Below are positions 44,795-56,826 of a stretch of 64,000 nt of DNA, one piece after another. This stretch comes from Rhodopseudomonas sp. BR0M22 (GTDB lineage Bacteria; Pseudomonadota; Alphaproteobacteria; Rhizobiales; Xanthobacteraceae), in the NCBI RefSeq assembly GCF_010907035.1, contig NZ_QUMK01000015.1, positions 1 to 64,000 of the forward strand. Reading direction: 5' to 3'. The translations under genes and the position numbers were made by a program. Under the pieces are notes generated by a model. That model saw only the letters and a list, made by a program, of their open reading frames with translations, was not told the origin of the DNA and did not search any database. Position 1 is the stretch's first letter. Every line of letters starts with the position of its first letter.

Positions 44795-45880
44795 TCAGGC
44801 GTCGGCCTGCCGCATCCGCCAGAAGCCGAGTACGCGCTGCGCCGTCGATGACGTCAGCCGCTCGAAATTGTGCTGCGCTTCTTCGACGTCGGGGCACGCC
44901 ACCGATCGATCCGGTCCGAGCCGCAGCCTGATCAGCGCCCGGACTGTCGCCCATCCGAACCCGAGCGCCTTGCCGAGGATCAGCACGGGATCGTGCCGTT
45001 CGCCGGACATCATCTGGTCGAGAGTCGAGATCCGCGTCCCGGTCATCGCCGACAGGGCCGCGACCGTCTCCTCGTATTGATGCGCTTGGGCGAAGCCCAG
45101 TACGGTGGCCTCGTTGAGTTCGCCCTTGTTGTGCAGGCCGACGACCGAGCGTTGCGCGGCGTCGAAATCACGACGCACATTCGGCTGTCGGGACTCGCCG
45201 GCCAGCTCGCGCATCGCGCGGTTGATGGCGATCCGGGCGCTCGGCCGGGCGCTTTCGAACAGGCGCCGGCGCACCAGATCGGTCGAACACGCCAGCAGAT
45301 CCTTCAGCCTCGGCGGCGAAAGATCATCTCGCGTACCGACCGCGATCGCCAGCACCCCGTCCTCCGCGGCGCGGCGGATCAGGCCGTTGAATCCCGTTGC
45401 GGAGAATTCTGCGCCGGCATTGCCGGCGACCTTCCGCACCACGTCGCGGTCGCCGCGGCGCACGATCACGTCGGTCACCGGCGGCGAAATGCTGGAACGT
45501 TCGGAGATTGCCAGAAGGTGCGTCTGGCCACGCTGCTTGGCCAGTTCGACCAGGGTGGGATCGTCCAGCATGACCGATCGCCGCAGCAGCGGCCCGGCGA
45601 TGCCGATATCTTCGTCGTACACGAGCTGCCGAACCAACTGCGGCGGCGCATTCACGACTTCCGAAAACCGTCGTGCCAGCTCGCTGCGGACCTCGACGTC
45701 GATCTCCGGAACCAGCGTCAGCAGAATTCCGTCGAACAGCGCGACATGATCCGGCTGAAAGCTCTCGACATCCCGAATGTACAGGTCCGCGATCCGGCGC
45801 ACCGCATCGGCACGCCGAACAGGATCACCCTGCCTGACGATGTCGTCGAGTTCGGGAAGGAGAGAGTTGGGAGCAGACAT
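44795..45880 (-). CDS. DUF2336 domain protein
   Basis: 361 residues from ATG 45878-45880. All-helical HEAT-like sequence with repeated units (PLLRRSVMLDDPTLVELAKQRGQTHLLAISERSSISPPVTDVIVRRGD; FNGLIRRAAEDGVLAIAVGTRDDLSPPRLKDLLA). DUF2336 proteins are alphaproteobacterial; they resemble Caulobacter proteins of unknown function tied to cell-cycle or signalling genes. No catalytic motif is visible. Divergent from the rimP operon; 340 bases lie between starts. Confidence 0.87.
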   Translation of the reverse strand: MSAPNSLLPELDDIVRQGDPVRRADAVRRIADLYIRDVESFQPDHVALFDGILLTLVPEIDVEVRSELARRFSEVVNAPPQLVRQLVYDEDIGIAGPLLRRSVMLDDPTLVELAKQRGQTHLLAISERSSISPPVTDVIVRRGDRDVVRKVAGNAGAEFSATGFNGLIRRAAEDGVLAIAVGTRDDLSPPRLKDLLACSTDLVRRRLFESARPSARIAINRAMRELAGESRQPNVRRDFDAAQRSVVGLHNKGELNEATVLGFAQAHQYEETVAALSAMTGTRISTLDQMMSGERHDPVLILGKALGFGWATVRALIRLRLGPDRSVACPDVEEAQHNFERLTSSTAQRVLGFWRMRQADA

Positions 45881-46017
45881 CCATCGTTCTCGCGGGCGGC
45901 CCGCACCTGTACGGCCGGAACCTAGAGGCCTGGCGTGAACGAAGGGTTGAACCGCCTTGTCGCATTTGTTCCGGTCGTGTGTGCCAGCCATGCGCCGGAG
46001 CGCTTCCCTGACGGCTC

Positions 46018-46046
46018 TTGTCGCTGGAGCGGAAAAGCGCTATATC
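46018..46046 (+). promoter_or_regulatory. Candidate sigma-70 promoter of the rimP-nusA operon
   Basis: TTGTCG at 46018-46023 and TATATC at 46041-46046 are separated by exactly 17 bases, giving an expected transcription start near 46053. This is the best hand-found promoter in the window and lies 60 bases before an intrinsic terminator and about 170 before rimP. Confidence 0.6.
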
Positions 46047-46061
46047 GGCGTGACTTCGAAA

Positions 46062-46112
46062 TTCTCATACGATCCGTATCGAGAGTGGGCCCTCCGGGAC
46101 CCGCTCTTTTTT
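46062..46112 (+). promoter_or_regulatory. Leader attenuator/terminator upstream of rimP-nusA
   Basis: A small hairpin ATACG-ATC-CGTAT (46066-46078), flanked by CTC/GAG extensions, precedes a strong intrinsic terminator: GAGTGGG with CCCGCTC plus an inner CC/GG pair (46083-46106), then six T residues (46107-46112). The GAG shared by both hairpins allows mutually exclusive folds. It sits between the promoter and rimP, so readthrough must be controlled for the whole essential operon to be expressed. Confidence 0.7.
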
Positions 46113-46219
46113 ATTACCTGGATCGTAGGACATGGACCGGCGCGCTTTCGGAAGCGCAGCCTCATTCACCTGCTTGATACCGCTTACCGCCGAGACACCA
46201 TAACGCTTTGACCCAGGAC

Positions 46220-46999
46220 ATGACCGAGCCGACCCCTGCCATTCCGGAAACCGACGACTTGGCCGAACCGCGCCTGGTAATCGAACCGGGCGTCGCGGCG
46301 CGGTTCGGGGCGGTCGCCGAGCCCGTTTTGCTGGCAATGGGATACCGCCTGGTCCGGATCAAGGTGTCGGGTGAAGCCGGCTGTACGGTGCAGATCATGG
46401 CCGAGCGGCCGGACGGCACCATGCTGATCGACGACTGCGAAGCGGTCTCGCGGGCGCTGTCGCCGGTGCTCGACGTCGCCGACCCGATCGACCGCGCCTA
46501 TCGGCTGGAGATTTCGTCGCCTGGTATCGACCGGCCGTTGGTCCGTCGTTCGGATTTTGCCCGTTATGCCGGGCACTTGGTCAAGATCGAGATGGCGGTG
46601 CCGCACCAGGGCCGGAAGCGGTTCCGCGGCCTGCTGGACGGCGTCGACGGCGATGCCGTGCGGATTCAGCGGGAGGAGGCCCCGAAGGGCGAAGACCCGT
46701 TGGTGATGTTGCCGATGCACGATATCGGCGATGCCCGGCTGGTGCTGACCGACGAGCTGATCGCCGAGTCGATGCGCCGCGGCAAACAGGCCGAACGCGA
46801 CCTCAAGCAGAGCCTCGGGCTGGCCCCGGAACCGCCGCCGCACGCCAAGCGCAGCGATCCGACCAAGAGCCAGGCTCCGAAGCGCGGCGCCAAGGCCGCC
46901 AAAGCGGCCGCCAAGCCGACACCGCAGAACACCAAGAAACACCGCCTTGCCGCCGAACGGGCGCGGCGTGGCGAGATCGACACCTCTGAGGGAGACTGA
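46220..46999 (+). CDS. rimP: Ribosome maturation factor RimP
   Basis: 259 residues from ATG 46220; a TTG at 46208 is an alternative. N-terminal domain [29 protein letters not shown] and the family mark [45 protein letters not shown]-terminal lysine/alanine-rich tail (about 205-259) extends beyond the usual length, as in related species. Needed for 30S assembly; first gene of the rimP-nusA-infB operon, 2 bases before nusA. Confidence 0.94.
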   Translation: MTEPTPAIPETDDLAEPRLVIEPGVAARFGAVAEPVLLAMGYRLVRIKVSGEAGCTVQIMAERPDGTMLIDDCEAVSRALSPVLDVADPIDRAYRLEISSPGIDRPLVRRSDFARYAGHLVKIEMAVPHQGRKRFRGLLDGVDGDAVRIQREEAPKGEDPLVMLPMHDIGDARLVLTDELIAESMRRGKQAERDLKQSLGLAPEPPPHAKRSDPTKSQAPKRGAKAAKAAAKPTPQNTKKHRLAAERARRGEIDTSEGD

Positions 47000-47001
47000 C
47001 C

Positions 47002-48615
47002 ATGGCCGTCAGCGCCAATAGGCTGGAACTGCTGCAGATCGCCGATGCGGTGGCTCGCGAGAAAACCATCGACCGCGGCATCGTGATCGCCGCGATGGAA
47101 GACGCGATCGCCAAGGCGGCGCGTGCCCGCTACGGCTCGGAGACCGACGTCCACGCCGAAATCGACCCCAAGAAGGGCGAGCTGCGGCTGTCGCGCCACA
47201 TGCTGGTGGTCGAGCAGGTCGAAAACCCCGCCAACCAGATCTCGCTGAAGGACGCGCAGCGCGCCAATCCCGGGGCGCAGATCGGCGACACCATCGCCGA
47301 CACCCTGCCGCCGTTGGAGTACGGCCGCATCGCCGCCCAGTCGGCCAAGCAGGTGATCGTGCAGAAGGTCCGCGAGGCCGAGCGCGACCGCCAATACGCC
47401 GAGTTCAAGGACCGCATCGGCGAAATCGTCAACGGCGTCGTCAAGCGCGTCGAATACGGCAGCGTGATCGTCGATCTCGGCCGCGGCGAAGCCATTATCC
47501 GCCGCGACGAGATGCTGCCGCGTGAGTCGTTTCGTAACGGCGACCGGGTTCGTGCCTATGTGTTCGACGTCCGCCGCGAAACCCGCGGTCCGCAGATCTT
47601 CCTGTCGCGCACCCATCCGCAGTTCATGGCGAAATTGTTCGCCCAGGAAGTGCCGGAGATCTACGACGGCATCGTCGAGATCAAGGCGGTCGCCCGCGAT
47701 CCGGGCTCGCGCGCCAAGATCGGCGTCGTGTCGCGCGACTCGTCGGTCGACCCGGTCGGCGCCTGCGTCGGTATGCGCGGCTCGCGCGTCCAGGCGGTGG
47801 TGAACGAGCTGCAGGGCGAAAAGATCGACATCATCCCGTGGTCGCCGGACATTGCCACTTTCGTGGTCAACGCACTGGCGCCGGCCGAGGTCTCCAAGGT
47901 CGTGATCGACGAAGATCGCGAGCGGATCGAGGTTGTGGTTCCGGACACCAATAACCAATTGTCTCTTGCGATCGGCCGTCGCGGCCAGAACGTGCGGCTC
48001 GCCTCGCAGCTCACCGGCTGGGACATCGACATCCTGACCGAGAGCGAAGAATCCGAGCGCCGCCAGGCCGATTTCGAGAAGACCACCCGAGCCTTCATGG
48101 ACGCGCTGAACGTCGACGAAGTCGTCGGTCAGCTGCTCGCCTCCGAAGGCTTCACCTCGGTCGAAGAACTCGCGCTGGTCGACTCCCGGGAACTCGCTTC
48201 GATCGAGGGCTTCGACGAAGAAACCGCCGGCGAACTGCAGGCCCGTGCGCAGGAATATCTCGATCGGGTCGAATCGGAGATCGAGGCGCGGCGCCTGGAG
48301 CTCGGCGTCGAAGACGCCCTCAAGGACGTCCCCGGCGTCACCTCGAAGATGCTGGTCAAGTTCGGCGAGAACGACGTCAAGACCGTCGAGGATCTGGCCG
48401 GCTGCGCCACCGACGATCTGGTCGGCTGGACCGAGCGCAAAGACGGGGCCGAGCCGGTAAAGTATCCGGGCATTCTCGACGGACTGGAAATGTCGCGCGA
48501 GGACGCCGAACACCTGATCATGCAGGCCCGCGTCAAGGCCGGCTGGATCGACGAGTCGGAGCTGGCCTCCGACGACGAAACTGCGGACGAAGCGTCCGAA
48601 GCCGAAGCGGAGTGA
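47002..48615 (+). CDS. nusA: Transcription termination/antitermination protein NusA
   Basis: 537 residues. N-terminal RNAP-binding domain ([28 protein letters not shown]), S1 domain near 130-200 ([32 protein letters not shown]), two KH domains ([47 protein letters not shown]) and C-terminal acidic helix-hairpin-helix repeats. Modulates pausing, termination and rRNA antitermination. Its own operon carries a leader terminator, which makes feedback by NusA plausible. Confidence 0.97.
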   Translation: MAVSANRLELLQIADAVAREKTIDRGIVIAAMEDAIAKAARARYGSETDVHAEIDPKKGELRLSRHMLVVEQVENPANQISLKDAQRANPGAQIGDTIADTLPPLEYGRIAAQSAKQVIVQKVREAERDRQYAEFKDRIGEIVNGVVKRVEYGSVIVDLGRGEAIIRRDEMLPRESFRNGDRVRAYVFDVRRETRGPQIFLSRTHPQFMAKLFAQEVPEIYDGIVEIKAVARDPGSRAKIGVVSRDSSVDPVGACVGMRGSRVQAVVNELQGEKIDIIPWSPDIATFVVNALAPAEVSKVVIDEDRERIEVVVPDTNNQLSLAIGRRGQNVRLASQLTGWDIDILTESEESERRQADFEKTTRAFMDALNVDEVVGQLLASEGFTSVEELALVDSRELASIEGFDEETAGELQARAQEYLDRVESEIEARRLELGVEDALKDVPGVTSKMLVKFGENDVKTVEDLAGCATDDLVGWTERKDGAEPVKYPGILDGLEMSREDAEHLIMQARVKAGWIDESELASDDETADEASEAEAE

Positions 48616-48675
48616 GCACCGATGGCTCGCGACCCGCATCCGCGCAGCACGTGAAATGAAAGGTCAGCCGCACCT

Positions 48676-49455
48676 ATGCTTGCTGCCGTACCCGGCGCAG
48701 ATCTCGACGACGGACCGCGGGCCAAGACGCCCGCGACCGAGCGGATGTGCGCGGTCACGCGGCAGGTGCGGCCGATCGGCGAACTGATCCGGTTCGTGCT
48801 CGGCCCGACCGGTGAGGTGGTGGCCGATCTGAAACGCAAGCTGCCCGGCCGGGGCCTGTGGGTCACGGCGTCGCGGGAGATGGTGACGCAGGCGGTTCGC
48901 CGCCGCGTCTTCGCCAAAGGTTTCAAGCGCGACGTCAAGGCGCCGGCGGATCTCGCCGACGCGATCGAACGCCTGTTGGCGCGGTCGGCGCAGGACGCGC
49001 TGGCGATTGCCGCCAAGGCCGGCCAGGTCGTCTGCGGCTTCGGCAAGGTCGAAACCGCGCTGAAGAGCCGCGAAGCGGTCGCGGTGATTCACGCCACCGA
49101 CGGCGCCGCCGATGGAATCCGCAAGCTGGACGCGCTTTGTCGGCAAATCGACGAAGAGGCGGCCGGGGGTCGCAAATTTCCTCGGATTGCTGCGCTCAGC
49201 TCTGCAGAATTGGATTTGGCATTAGGGCGGTCAAATGTGATACATGCTGCGCTGCTTGCGGGCACGGCCGGACAAACATTCCTGTCGCGCTGCCAGATCC
49301 TGGTCCGATACCGGCTGGCGGGCGATGGCAATGCCGATGCGGCCACGGCAGGAACGCCGATCGACACGCCGAAAGACGCTGCTGACCTAGACGCCGCTGA
49401 CGAAGTCCGTGCGAACGCGCACAACGTTGAGAGATTGGGACTACTGAATGGTTGA
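48676..49455 (+). CDS. YlxR (DUF448) RNA-binding protein fused to an L7Ae-like domain
   Basis: 259 residues. The N-terminal YlxR part has [44 protein letters not shown]; the C-terminal L7Ae-like region is around 95-185 ([47 protein letters not shown]). Standard partner of nusA and infB. Its last eight bases overlap the infB start. Confidence 0.92.
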   Translation: MLAAVPGADLDDGPRAKTPATERMCAVTRQVRPIGELIRFVLGPTGEVVADLKRKLPGRGLWVTASREMVTQAVRRRVFAKGFKRDVKAPADLADAIERLLARSAQDALAIAAKAGQVVCGFGKVETALKSREAVAVIHATDGAADGIRKLDALCRQIDEEAAGGRKFPRIAALSSAELDLALGRSNVIHAALLAGTAGQTFLSRCQILVRYRLAGDGNADAATAGTPIDTPKDAADLDAADEVRANAHNVERLGLLNG

Positions 49456-52087
49456 TACGAAAACTCCTGGCGACAAGACTCTGACGATGCCGACCAAGAC
49501 CTTGACGCTGAAGCCGCGCGTCGAGCAGGGCGTCGTGCGCCAGAGCTTCAGCCACGGCCGTAGCAAGCAGGTGGTGGTCGAAAAGCGCGGCAAGCGTCGC
49601 GTTGGCGGCGACGAGCCGGCCGCACCGGCGGCTCCCGAGGTCGCGAAGAAGCCCGCGCCTCCCGCGCCGAGCCGGCAGCAGCAGTCGCGCCCAGCGCCGC
49701 AGCAGTCGCGCAGCGGTATGGTTCTACGCACCTTGACCGAGGACGAGCGCACCGCCCGCGCCACCGCGCTGGCCGACGCCCGCGTGCGCGAGGTCGAGGA
49801 GCGCAAGCAGGCCGAGATCGAGGCTCAGCGCCGCGCCGAGCAGGAGAAGATCGAGAAGGCCGAGCGCGAAGCCGCCGAAGCCCGCCGCAAGGCCGAGGAA
49901 GAGCGTCACCGCCTGGAAGACGAAGCCAAGCTCAAGGCCGAGACCGAGGCCAAGAAGCGGTTTGGCGACGCCGAGCCGGCCAAGAAGCCGGCCCAGACCA
50001 CCACTGCGGCGCCCGCGCGGCCTGCGACGACGACCACCGCGCGCACGGCGACGACGACGCCCGGCCGCCCGCCGGCCGTCGCAGCCGAGGCTGGCGACGA
50101 CGATGAGGCGCCGCGGATGATCCGCCGTCCGGGCGGCCCCGCCCGTCCGGCGCCGGCACCGAAGCAGCCGGCCGCCAAGCCGGGCGCGTCGAAGCAGCGC
50201 GGCCGTCTGACCGTCGTCACCGCGCTCAATGCCGACGACGTGCGCGAACGTTCGATCGCCTCGTTCCGTCGCCGCACCCAGCGGCTGAAGGGGCACGCTT
50301 CGAACGAGCCGAAAGAAAAGTTGGTGCGTGAAGTCGTTATTCCCGAAGTGATCGCCATCCAGGAACTCGCCAACCGCATGTCCGAACGTGCGGTCGACGT
50401 GATCCGCCTGCTGATGAAGCAGGGCGCGATGCACAAGATCACCGACGTCATCGACGCCGACACCGCCCAGCTGATCGCCGAAGAACTCGGCCACACCGTC
50501 AAGCGCGTCGCCGCGTCGGACGTGGAAGAGGGGCTGTTCGACGTCGTCGACGACACCACCGACACCGAACCGCGTTCGCCGGTGGTGACCGTGATGGGCC
50601 ACGTCGACCACGGCAAGACCTCGCTGCTCGACGCGCTGCGCCACGCCAACGTGGTGTCGGGCGAAGCCGGCGGTATCACCCAGCACATCGGCGCCTATCA
50701 GGTGACCTCGCCGGAGACCGGCACCAAGATCACCTTCATCGACACCCCCGGCCACGCCGCGTTCACCGCGATGCGTGCCCGCGGCGCCAAGGTCACCGAC
50801 ATCGTGGTGCTGGTGGTGGCCGCCGACGACGGCGTGATGCCGCAGACGATCGAGGCGATCAATCACGCCAAGGCCGCCGGTGTTCCGATCATCGTGGCGA
50901 TCAATAAGATCGACAAGCCCGACGCCAAGCCGGACCGCGTCCGCACCGACCTGCTGCAGCACAATGTGCAGGTCGAATCGATGGGCGGCGACGTGGTCGA
51001 CGTCGAGGTTTCGGCCAAGAACAAGGTCAATCTCGACAAGCTGCTCGAGATGATCGCGCTGCAGGCCGAAATCCTCGATCTCAAGACCAACACCACCCGC
51101 CCGGCCGAAGGCACCGTGATCGAAGCCAAGCTCGATCGCGGCCGCGGTCCGGTCGCCACCGTGCTGGTCCAGCGCGGCACCCTCAAGGTCGGCGACATCA
51201 TCGTGGCCGGCGCCGAGATGGGCCGCGTCCGCGCGCTGATTTCCGATCAGGGCGAGACCGTGCAGGAAGCCGGCCCGTCCGTGCCGGTCGAAGTGCTCGG
51301 CTTCAACGGTCCGCCGGAAGCCGGCGATCGCCTGGCGGTGGTCGAGAACGAAGCCCGTGCCCGCGAAATCACCGACTACCGCGCCCATCAGAAGCGCGAG
51401 AAGTCGGCGGCCACGGCGAGCGGCATGCGCGGCTCGCTCGAGCAGATGATGAGTCAGCTCAAGACCTCGGGCCGCAAGGACTTCCCGCTGATCGTGAAGG
51501 CGGACGTGCAGGGCTCGCTCGAAGCCATCCTCGGCTCGCTGGAGAAGCTCGGCACCGACGAAGTCGCGGCGCGTATTCTGCACGCCGGCGTCGGCGGCAT
51601 CAGCGAGAGCGACGTAACGCTGGCCGAAGGCTTCAACGCCGTCATCCTCGGCTTCTCGGTTCGTGCCAACAAGGAGGCGGCCGCGGCCGCCAAGCGCAAC
51701 GGCATCGAGATCCGCTACTACAACATCATCTACGATCTGGTAGACGACATTAAGAAGGCGATGAGCGGTCTGCTCGCGCCGACCCTGCGCGAGACCATGC
51801 TGGGCAATGCCGAAATCCTGGAGATCTTCAACATCTCCAAGGTCGGCAAGGTCGCCGGCTGCCGTGTCACCGACGGCAATGTCGAGCGCGGCGCCAATGT
51901 CCGCCTGATCCGCGACAACGTCGTGGTTCACGAAGGCAAGCTTTCGACCTTGAAGCGCTTCAAGGACGAAGTGAAGGAAGTCGTCGCCGGCCAGGAATGC
52001 GGCATGGCGTTCGAGAACTACACCGACATGCGGGCAGGCGATATCATCGAGTGCTACCGCGTCGAGACCATCCAGCGCTCGCTGTAA
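49448..52087 (+). CDS. infB: Translation initiation factor IF-2
   Basis: 879 residues. The N-terminal 290 residues are a charged, alanine/lysine/proline-rich linker with a coiled-coil-like stretch ([21 protein letters not shown]). G domain motifs: GHVDHGKT (384-391), DTPGH (432-436), NKID (486-489). C-terminal beta-barrels bind fMet-tRNA. Promotes 70S initiation complex formation. Confidence 0.97.
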   Translation: MVDTKTPGDKTLTMPTKTLTLKPRVEQGVVRQSFSHGRSKQVVVEKRGKRRVGGDEPAAPAAPEVAKKPAPPAPSRQQQSRPAPQQSRSGMVLRTLTEDERTARATALADARVREVEERKQAEIEAQRRAEQEKIEKAEREAAEARRKAEEERHRLEDEAKLKAETEAKKRFGDAEPAKKPAQTTTAAPARPATTTTARTATTTPGRPPAVAAEAGDDDEAPRMIRRPGGPARPAPAPKQPAAKPGASKQRGRLTVVTALNADDVRERSIASFRRRTQRLKGHASNEPKEKLVREVVIPEVIAIQELANRMSERAVDVIRLLMKQGAMHKITDVIDADTAQLIAEELGHTVKRVAASDVEEGLFDVVDDTTDTEPRSPVVTVMGHVDHGKTSLLDALRHANVVSGEAGGITQHIGAYQVTSPETGTKITFIDTPGHAAFTAMRARGAKVTDIVVLVVAADDGVMPQTIEAINHAKAAGVPIIVAINKIDKPDAKPDRVRTDLLQHNVQVESMGGDVVDVEVSAKNKVNLDKLLEMIALQAEILDLKTNTTRPAEGTVIEAKLDRGRGPVATVLVQRGTLKVGDIIVAGAEMGRVRALISDQGETVQEAGPSVPVEVLGFNGPPEAGDRLAVVENEARAREITDYRAHQKREKSAATASGMRGSLEQMMSQLKTSGRKDFPLIVKADVQGSLEAILGSLEKLGTDEVAARILHAGVGGISESDVTLAEGFNAVILGFSVRANKEAAAAAKRNGIEIRYYNIIYDLVDDIKKAMSGLLAPTLRETMLGNAEILEIFNISKVGKVAGCRVTDGNVERGANVRLIRDNVVVHEGKLSTLKRFKDEVKEVVAGQECGMAFENYTDMRAGDIIECYRVETIQRSL

Positions 52088-52126
52088 GTCCGATTCTTAC
52101 AGCCGAGACGCTCGATTGAACTGAGA

Positions 52127-52242
52127 CGTCGTGGCCGGGCCAAAGCGCGAAGCATGTCTTCGCGACGAAGTCCCGGCCGTCCACGTCTTGCTTTGCCCCA
52201 TCGAAGACGTGCATGCCCGCGACTGGTCGCGGGCATGACGGC
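52127..52242. repeat. Palindromic repeat, family D, copy 2
   Basis: Begins CGTCGTGGCCGGGC and ends GGGCATGACGG. The right part contains a perfect 11-bp hairpin, CATGCCCGCGA/TCGCGGGCATG with CTGG loop. It separates infB from rbfA, an unusual place inside this operon; related to the element at 33154-33282. Confidence 0.8.
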
Positions 52243-52260
52243 GGTTTTTGAAAGAACGTC

Positions 52261-52674
52261 ATGTCTCGCGATCATCAGAAGAGTTCCCCGCCCGGCGGCT
52301 CGACCCGCTCGCTGCGCGTCGGCGAACTCATCCGCCACGCCGTGGCCGAGATCCTCACCCAGGGCGGCGTGCACGATCCCGTGCTCGAAAGCCACCTCGT
52401 CACCGTGCCGGAAGTCCGCATGTCGCCGGACCTCAAGCTCGCGACCATCTACGTGATGCCGCTCGGCGGCCGCGACGAGAAGCTGGTGCTCGACGCACTC
52501 GAGCACCACAAGCGCTTCCTGCGCGGCGAGATCGCCCACCGCGTCAATTTGAAATTTGCCCCCGAACTCCGCTTCCGCATCGACGAACGTTTCGCCGAGG
52601 CGGAGCGGATCGACAGACTGCTGCGCTCGCCGGCAGTCCAGAAAGACCTCGAACCGAATTCGGACCAGGATTGA
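52261..52674 (+). CDS. rbfA: 30S ribosome-binding factor RbfA
   Basis: 137 residues, KH-like fold: [55 protein letters not shown] and [27 protein letters not shown]. Helps 16S 5' end maturation and cold adaptation. Its TGA overlaps the truB ATG. Confidence 0.95.
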   Translation: MSRDHQKSSPPGGSTRSLRVGELIRHAVAEILTQGGVHDPVLESHLVTVPEVRMSPDLKLATIYVMPLGGRDEKLVLDALEHHKRFLRGEIAHRVNLKFAPELRFRIDERFAEAERIDRLLRSPAVQKDLEPNSDQD

Positions 52675-53774
52675 TGACCGTGACCACCCCCGACGCCCTG
52701 CTCGCCCCGCACGACGTGCAGCACGCCGGCGCCGACGAATCCGCCGCGCAGATCCGCAAACCGCGCGACAACAACGACCCGCGCAACGCCAATCGCGGCG
52801 GCGGCAACGGCAAACCGCGCCGCGACAAACGCGACGTCCATGGCTGGGTGGTGCTGGACAAGCCGATCGGCATGACCTCGACCCAGGCGGTCGCGGTGGT
52901 GAAGCGGCTGTTCTCGGCCAAGCGCGCCGGCCACGCCGGCACCCTCGACCCGCTCGCCTCGGGCGGCCTGCCGATCGCGATGGGCGAGGCGACCAAGACC
53001 GTGCCGTTCGTGATGGATGGCCGCAAGCGCTACCGATTCACCGTCGCCTGGGGCGAAGAGCGCGACACCGACGACACCGAGGGGCGCGCGATCGCGACCA
53101 GCTCGGACCGGCCCACGGCCGAAGCCGTGATGGCGCTGCTGCCGCGCTTTACCGGCGTGATCGAGCAGATTCCGCCGCAATATTCGGCCGTGAAGATCCA
53201 GGGCGAGCGCGCCTACGACCTCGCCCGCGACGGCGAAGTCGTGCCGCTGGCCCCGCGGCCGGTCGAGATTCACGAATTAACTCTGGTCGATCATGGAGAT
53301 AACGGCCAGTCCGTGTTCGAGGCGGAGTGCGGCAAGGGAACCTATGTGCGCGCCTTGGCGCGCGACATGGGCCGGCTGCTCGGCTGCTACGGCCATATCT
53401 GCGCGCTGCGCCGCACGCTGGTCGGGCCGTTCGACGAGGCCGACATGATTCCGCTGGAAGAATTGCAGGCTTTGTGCGATAGAGCCGCGTCCGGCGAGGG
53501 TAGCCTCGCCGACGCGCTACTGCCCGTTGAGACCGCGCTGGACGACATCCCGGCACTGGCCGTCACACGGGCGGATGCGGCAAGGCTCCATCGGGGCCAA
53601 GCCGTTTTGTTGCGCGGACGGGATGCGCCTCATTGTAGCGGCACAGTCTATGTCACGGTGGCAGGCCGGCTTCTGGCCCTCGCCGAAGTCGGCAATGGCG
53701 AGCTCATCCCCAAGCGCGTGTTCAACCTCACCGGGCTGACTGCCAGTCCGGCTGCTCGCAAGGAAAGTATCTGA
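52674..53774 (+). CDS. truB: tRNA pseudouridine(55) synthase TruB
   Basis: 366 residues with catalytic D92 in [13 protein letters not shown] and the motif [17 protein letters not shown]. The first 52 residues (rich in R, N, G and D, e.g. [23 protein letters not shown]) extend beyond the family core and may help tRNA binding. C-terminal PUA-like part. Followed by rpsO after 2 bases. Confidence 0.95.
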   Translation: MTVTTPDALLAPHDVQHAGADESAAQIRKPRDNNDPRNANRGGGNGKPRRDKRDVHGWVVLDKPIGMTSTQAVAVVKRLFSAKRAGHAGTLDPLASGGLPIAMGEATKTVPFVMDGRKRYRFTVAWGEERDTDDTEGRAIATSSDRPTAEAVMALLPRFTGVIEQIPPQYSAVKIQGERAYDLARDGEVVPLAPRPVEIHELTLVDHGDNGQSVFEAECGKGTYVRALARDMGRLLGCYGHICALRRTLVGPFDEADMIPLEELQALCDRAASGEGSLADALLPVETALDDIPALAVTRADAARLHRGQAVLLRGRDAPHCSGTVYVTVAGRLLALAEVGNGELIPKRVFNLTGLTASPAARKESI

Positions 53775-53776
53775 CG

Positions 53777-54046
53777 ATGTCGATTACCGCAGAACGCAAA
53801 GCGGAAGTCATCAAGGGCAACGCCACCAAGGCCGGCGATACCGGCTCGCCCGAGGTCCAGGTCGCGATCCTCTCGGAACGCATTGCCAACCTCACCGCGC
53901 ACTTCAAGACCCACACCAAGGACAATCACTCGCGCCGCGGGCTGTTGAAGCTGGTGTCGACGCGCCGTTCGCTTCTCGACTACGTCAAGAAGAAGGACGA
54001 GGCGCGCTACAAGGCGCTGCTCGAAAAGCACGGCATCCGTCGCTGA
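53777..54046 (+). CDS. rpsO: 30S ribosomal protein S15
   Basis: 89 residues, standard length, starting [35 protein letters not shown] and ending LLEKHGIRR. Primary 16S-binding protein; AAGGAA precedes the start. The pnp gene follows after a 337-base leader, the usual rpsO-pnp order. Confidence 0.98.
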   Translation: MSITAERKAEVIKGNATKAGDTGSPEVQVAILSERIANLTAHFKTHTKDNHSRRGLLKLVSTRRSLLDYVKKKDEARYKALLEKHGIRR

Positions 54047-54383
54047 TCTAAGCTGCGTCCGCCGGCTGCGGCATCGAAAGCGGATCGCCGCTTCCGCCGC
54101 CGCGCCGGCCGAACCACCACACGGGAGCGCTGAGTTCGCCCGTGTGTTTCGCTCAGCCGCATCCGGCGGCTGGGCTGTCAACGGGCCTGAAGCCCGCCCT
54201 GCGGGTCGGAGACCTCGAAGGTCTCGATCCCGCACCCGGGAGGACAGAGCGCCATTTTCCACCTCGAGACCATGGCAGGATCGCCGGACGCTGTGCACGT
54301 CGTCGCCAGCGTCCCGCCATCTTGGCATGGTCTTTTGGTATCTGGCGTTCGGTCGTCTCGGGATCCGATGAAAGAAGGATCCG
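54047..54383 (+). other. rpsO-pnp intercistronic region, structured leader
   Basis: 337 bases without a gene. Contains a GAGACCT/AGGTCTC hairpin (54210-54226) and a GGGCCTGAAGCCC element just before it. In other bacteria this leader is cut by RNase III and folds into the structure through which PNPase represses its own translation; similar use here is inferred from position only. Good ribosome site GAAGGAT precedes pnp. Confidence 0.5.
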
Positions 54384-56540
<2,157 letters not shown>

Positions 56541-56574
56541 TTCGGCTTCCTGACCAGCCAAATCGACCAGACGA

Positions 56575-56611
56575 CCAGGGGGCGGCCACGAGGCCGCCCC
56601 CTTTGGTTTTT
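56575..56611 (+). terminator. Rho-independent terminator after pnp
   Basis: CCA-GGGGGCGGCC and GGCCGCCCCC-TTTGG form a long stem with ACGA loop, followed by TTTTT. End of the rimP-pnp super-operon. Confidence 0.92.
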
Positions 56612-56826
56612 GCGCGAAGCCGCGCTGAAAGCCGTTTTGTCCGGTCTTCTGATCGGGATGGCGCCGATCGTGATGGGGCCGGAGTCGTTCGACGCAACCC
56701 TACCGCGTAATCACCCGAGGGTGCCCGCTAGCCAATTATTAAATCCGTCAGCGCAACCTCCAAGGGTAGTCCACGCCGCCGGCCCGGCTTCGTGGCGTCC
56801 CACTATTGCCCGGAGCCCAGCGCCAG

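Noticed and set aside
45957-46211. 84-codon open frame upstream of rimP
   Set aside because: It crosses the proposed promoter and the intrinsic terminator, has no ribosome site or family likeness, and overlaps another frame of similar quality.
45881-46219. tRNA-fMet (metY-like) gene before rimP as in enterobacteria
   Set aside because: No cloverleaf can be folded in this stretch.
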